Origin: a virus
DNA length: 27,473 nucleotides
Virus record (IMG/VR): IMGVR_UViG_3300006108_000048
Location: 1-27,473 of that record
Reading direction: 5' to 3' (one strand)
The notes under the pieces: model-generated
What the model was told of the DNA's origin: nothing
What the model saw: only the letters and a program-made list of their open reading frames with translations
Databases searched by the model: none
Made by a program: the position numbers and the translations under genes
Part shown: positions 25,464 to 27,473 of the stretch, in pieces
Position numbering within the stretch: the first letter of the stretch is position 1
Layout of the letters: the number at the start of each line of letters is the position of its first letter

Positions 25464-25709
25464 ATGCCAAACGTCACAGTAACACAACCAGATGTTATCA
25501 AAGTAAGGGTTGGCACAGGAACTCAACCTACTGCCACAGAAATTAATTATGGTGGTACCAGAACACTCAAAAGTGCAACAGATTTGGAATTATTAGGCGC
25601 TCAAAATGGTGATGTTATCACCTATCAAGCAAATACCAATAGTTTTGCGGTAGTAAATGCAGGTACTTTACCTTTGGATTTAAGAAATGTTGATGCTGGT
25701 ACATTCTAA
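25464..25709 (+). CDS. Small structural protein ending in VDAGTF
   Basis: I do not recognise this 81-residue protein by family. The N-terminus is strand-rich (VTVTQPDVIKVRVGTGTQPT). The segment ELLGAQNGDVITYQANTNSF resembles a short motif (NGD-x-x-x-Y-x(4)-N-x-F) that recurs in marine phage fibres. The last residues, NVDAGTF, match the end of the next protein (LVDGGLF). The gene starts 2 bases after the previous stop, and its own TAA overlaps the next ATG (TAATG), so all three small genes are probably translated together. A fibre-linked or adaptor role is inferred from context only. Confidence 0.6.
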   Translation: MPNVTVTQPDVIKVRVGTGTQPTATEINYGGTRTLKSATDLELLGAQNGDVITYQANTNSFAVVNAGTLPLDLRNVDAGTF

Positions 25710-25906
25710 TGGCAAATACCACAATACAGATACTCCGGTCGTATGCGAATACCACACCATCAGATTTGGCGGATGGTGAACTGGCGTATTCATTTAAATC
25801 CAATACATTATTCATTGGTGACCAATATGGAGATATCGTTCAAATAGGTGGTCCGAATTACATAGCAAATGCCTTCATCAACCTGGTTGATGGTGGTTTG
25901 TTTTAA
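25709..25906 (+). CDS. Stand-alone fibre head module (65 residues)
   Basis: This protein is a paralogue of the first 60 residues of the fibre encoded at 25951. Both start MANT-x-I-x-I-x-RS and both contain LADGELAYSFKSNTLFIGDQ or the matching LQAGEFAYSYSSNTLFFGSP, then an (I/V)GG-x-x-Y step. Here the chain ends soon after, with NLVDGGLF, so it is a head module without a shaft. It could be a separate adaptor that seats the fibre, or the remnant of a fibre that lost its shaft. The clean stop, the coupled start (TAATG) and the tail shared with the gene before it argue for a functional gene. Confidence 0.65.
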   Translation: MANTTIQILRSYANTTPSDLADGELAYSFKSNTLFIGDQYGDIVQIGGPNYIANAFINLVDGGLF

Positions 25907-25912
25907 TAAATA
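25905..25912 (+). promoter_or_regulatory. Possible late promoter AATAAATA before the last fibre
   Basis: AATAAATA overlaps the stop codon of the 65-residue gene and lies 38 bases before the fibre ATG at 25951. The leader would contain AAAAAAAGGA, a suitable ribosome binding site. A separate late promoter would let the fibre be made at a different level from the small genes. Confidence 0.4.
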
Positions 25913-25950
25913 GCACATGGCAGATAAAAATAAAAAAAGGAACATGAGAG

Positions 25951-27473
25951 ATGGCCAATACTAATATTTTAATTAAACGCTCGCTAACGACAGGTAAACC
26001 TGCCTCGTTGCAAGCTGGTGAGTTTGCGTATTCATACTCATCGAATACGCTTTTCTTTGGTTCTCCAACAGGAAACGGTACAGTTAACGTAGGTGGTCAA
26101 TACTATACTGCCACATTAGATGCTGCCACGACTTCTAATACTGCGAGCACACTAGTAAAACGTGACTTAAACGGCACATTTGCTGGTCGATTAACTGGTA
26201 TTGCTGATAAGGCGGATCAATTAACCAACTCCAGAAACTTCTCAATTTCTGGTAGTGATATTACTGCTACTGCGGTAGGATTCAATGGTTCTGGTGATGT
26301 AACATTAAATGCTGCTCTCAATGCAATTCCTGGTCTTTCTGCTGGTGCTTACGGTTCTACTACTGCAATTCCTGTTGTTACTGTTGCTGCAAACGGTCGT
26401 GTTACTGCAATTTCTACTGCATCCATCTCAACATCATTTAATATTTCTGATGGTACAACAAGTAATACTATCAATGGTGGTGCAACATTCTATCATACAG
26501 GTACAAAAGGTATTACAACTACTGTTTCTGCAAACACCATTACAATTGGTACAGATTCAACGATTCTTCGTTCAAATACATCAGGTGCTCAACAGGTTAT
26601 TTCTACCGACTTGACTGTTGCTGGTAACTTAATTGTAGCTGGTACACAAACATATGTAAACTCTCAAACAGTTCAATCAAACGATTCGTTAATTAAACTT
26701 GCTGCAAATAATACAACAGGTGACGTAGTTGATATTGGTTTCTACGGAGCATCCAATACAGGTTCTTCTGTTGCTTATCACGGTTTGATTCGTGAAGGTT
26801 CTGGCGGTACCAATGCAGGTAAATATTTCCTGTTTAACAATCTTGCAACTGATCCAACCGGTAACACAGTAAACTATGCTGGATTAAACAAAGCAGATTT
26901 ATATGCTGGTCAATTTAACGGTACATCATTAGTAATTTCTGGTACATCTACATTAACTGGTCAGGCCAATACTGGTGCTGACTTGGGTGTTGGTGGTAAT
27001 CTTTATGCTGCACAAAAATTGGTTGTTACTGGTACTACAACATTAACCGGCCAAGCAAATACAACCAATGATTTTGGTGTTGGTGGTAATTCATATGTAA
27101 CAGGTAATGAAAGAGTTGGTGGCACATTAAACGTAACTGGTGCAGCAACATTAGTTGCTTCTTCTAATACTACAAACGATTTGGGTATTGGTGGCAACTT
27201 ATATGTTACTGGTACTCTTGCTGCTGCAAATACAACATTAGGTAATATATCTGCTTACTCTGCAACAGTAACAAATGGTTTCTATTCAAAAGGTCAATGG
27301 CAAGGCGGTTACACAGATGGCATCGTTGTTGATTATGTAACAGGCAATGGTCGTGTAAGTGTTGGACCTGCTGATTCATTATCATTCTATAACGGTGGTC
27401 CTGGTACAACTGCAAACTTTGTAATCTCTGCTGCTGGTCCAATCACAACTGGTACTTGGCAAGCGACAACAAT
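25951..27473 (+). CDS. Tail fibre, 5' part only (runs off the window)
   Basis: The frame is open from ATG 25951 to the end (507 codons, C-terminus missing). The head module (MANTNILIKRSLTTGKPASL, then GEFAYSYSSNTLFFGSPTGN) is shared with the small gene just before. A phage-fibre stalk follows: FNISDGTTSNTINGGATFYH, a STDLTVAGNLIVAGTQTYVN strand set at about 212-231, and SNDSLIKLAANNTTGDVVDI with GFYGASNTGSSVAYHGLIRE (about 245-285), a domain common in T4-like marine phage fibres. Three tandem repeats follow from about residue 331. The missing end probably holds a knob or an S74 chaperone. The ribosome binding site is AAGGA 9 bases upstream. Confidence 0.85.
   Translation, partial: MANTNILIKRSLTTGKPASLQAGEFAYSYSSNTLFFGSPTGNGTVNVGGQYYTATLDAATTSNTASTLVKRDLNGTFAGRLTGIADKADQLTNSRNFSISGSDITATAVGFNGSGDVTLNAALNAIPGLSAGAYGSTTAIPVVTVAANGRVTAISTASISTSFNISDGTTSNTINGGATFYHTGTKGITTTVSANTITIGTDSTILRSNTSGAQQVISTDLTVAGNLIVAGTQTYVNSQTVQSNDSLIKLAANNTTGDVVDIGFYGASNTGSSVAYHGLIREGSGGTNAGKYFLFNNLATDPTGNTVNYAGLNKADLYAGQFNGTSLVISGTSTLTGQANTGADLGVGGNLYAAQKLVVTGTTTLTGQANTTNDFGVGGNSYVTGNERVGGTLNVTGAATLVASSNTTNDLGIGGNLYVTGTLAAANTTLGNISAYSATVTNGFYSKGQWQGGYTDGIVVDYVTGNGRVSVGPADSLSFYNGGPGTTANFVISAAGPITTGTWQATT
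26944..27225 (+). repeat. Three tandem repeats in the last fibre
   Basis: Units of about 29-36 residues begin near 26944, 27034 and 27142. Each has a TLTGQANT-like or TLVASSNT start, then (T/A)(N/D)D(L/F)G(V/I)GGN-x-Y and a short VTGT-like strand. The middle unit is longer by a GNERVGGT step. They most likely extend a beta-rich shaft. Repeats of this kind vary in number between related phages. Confidence 0.65.

Noticed and set aside
25917-25964. 15-codon frame (start MADKNKKR) before the last fibre
   Set aside because: It starts 4 bases after AATAAATA, so it may not even be on the transcript. It overlaps the fibre start in another frame and has no ribosome binding site of its own. A basic leader peptide cannot be excluded, but nothing supports it.
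1-27473. CRISPR arrays, tRNA genes, insertion sequences, defence systems
   Set aside because: No regularly spaced direct repeats, cloverleaf-like sequences or transposase motifs were seen. The repeated DNA is all inside fibre genes.

Overview
The window is a stretch of a T4-like (straboviral/cyanophage/pelagiphage-type) contractile-tailed phage genome. It is AT-rich and almost fully coding. Nearly every gene is a baseplate, tail-tube, head-completion or tail-fibre gene. No tRNA, metabolic gene, insertion sequence or CRISPR array is visible. The low GC, the tight ATGA/TAATG junctions and the T4-type late promoter motif (N)ATAAATA fit an aquatic T4-like myovirus. The host cannot be read from the sequence, so a low-GC host such as SAR11 or Prochlorococcus is only a guess.

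Left part (1-3342, minus strand). Read in the direction of transcription, it holds gp4 (head completion), a gp2-like protein (DNA end protector, moderate confidence), a tail-tube-fold protein (gp19/gp54 type), gp26 (baseplate hub/tail assembly), a short gp26 extension in the -1 frame, and a large protein that runs off the window. The gp26 gene ends in a TTTTTTC slippery heptamer two codons before its stop. The -1 frame behind it is open and codes for a coherent 64-residue helical tail. This is the layout of the lambda gpG/gpGT tail-assembly chaperones, and it makes the truncated next gene a candidate tape measure protein.

Middle part (3342-17353, plus strand). Behind a TATAAATA late promoter lie gp48 (tube cap), gp53 (wedge), a gp27-like hub protein, a gp5 broken into separate genes (OB domain, Gln-rich coiled coil, beta-helical needle with an HxH tip; no lysozyme domain seen), gp25, gp6, a gp7-like wedge protein, a tail fibre set between gp7 and gp8, and gp8.

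Right part (17363-27473, plus strand). This holds a 2107-residue DUF4815-type virion protein, a small coiled-coil protein, a fibre ending in a self-cleaving S74 chaperone, a non-coding gap with inverted repeats and a late promoter, three small structural genes, and the first 507 residues of another fibre. The last small gene is a stand-alone copy of the fibre's N-terminal module.

Together the genes build the baseplate hub (gp27, split gp5, gp48, tube protein), the wedges (gp53, gp25, gp6, gp7, gp8), the peripheral fibres and the head-completion step. The points most worth checking are the gp26 frameshift, the split lysozyme-less gp5, a glycine-tyrosine beta repeat shared by four baseplate proteins, and the fibre module duplication.
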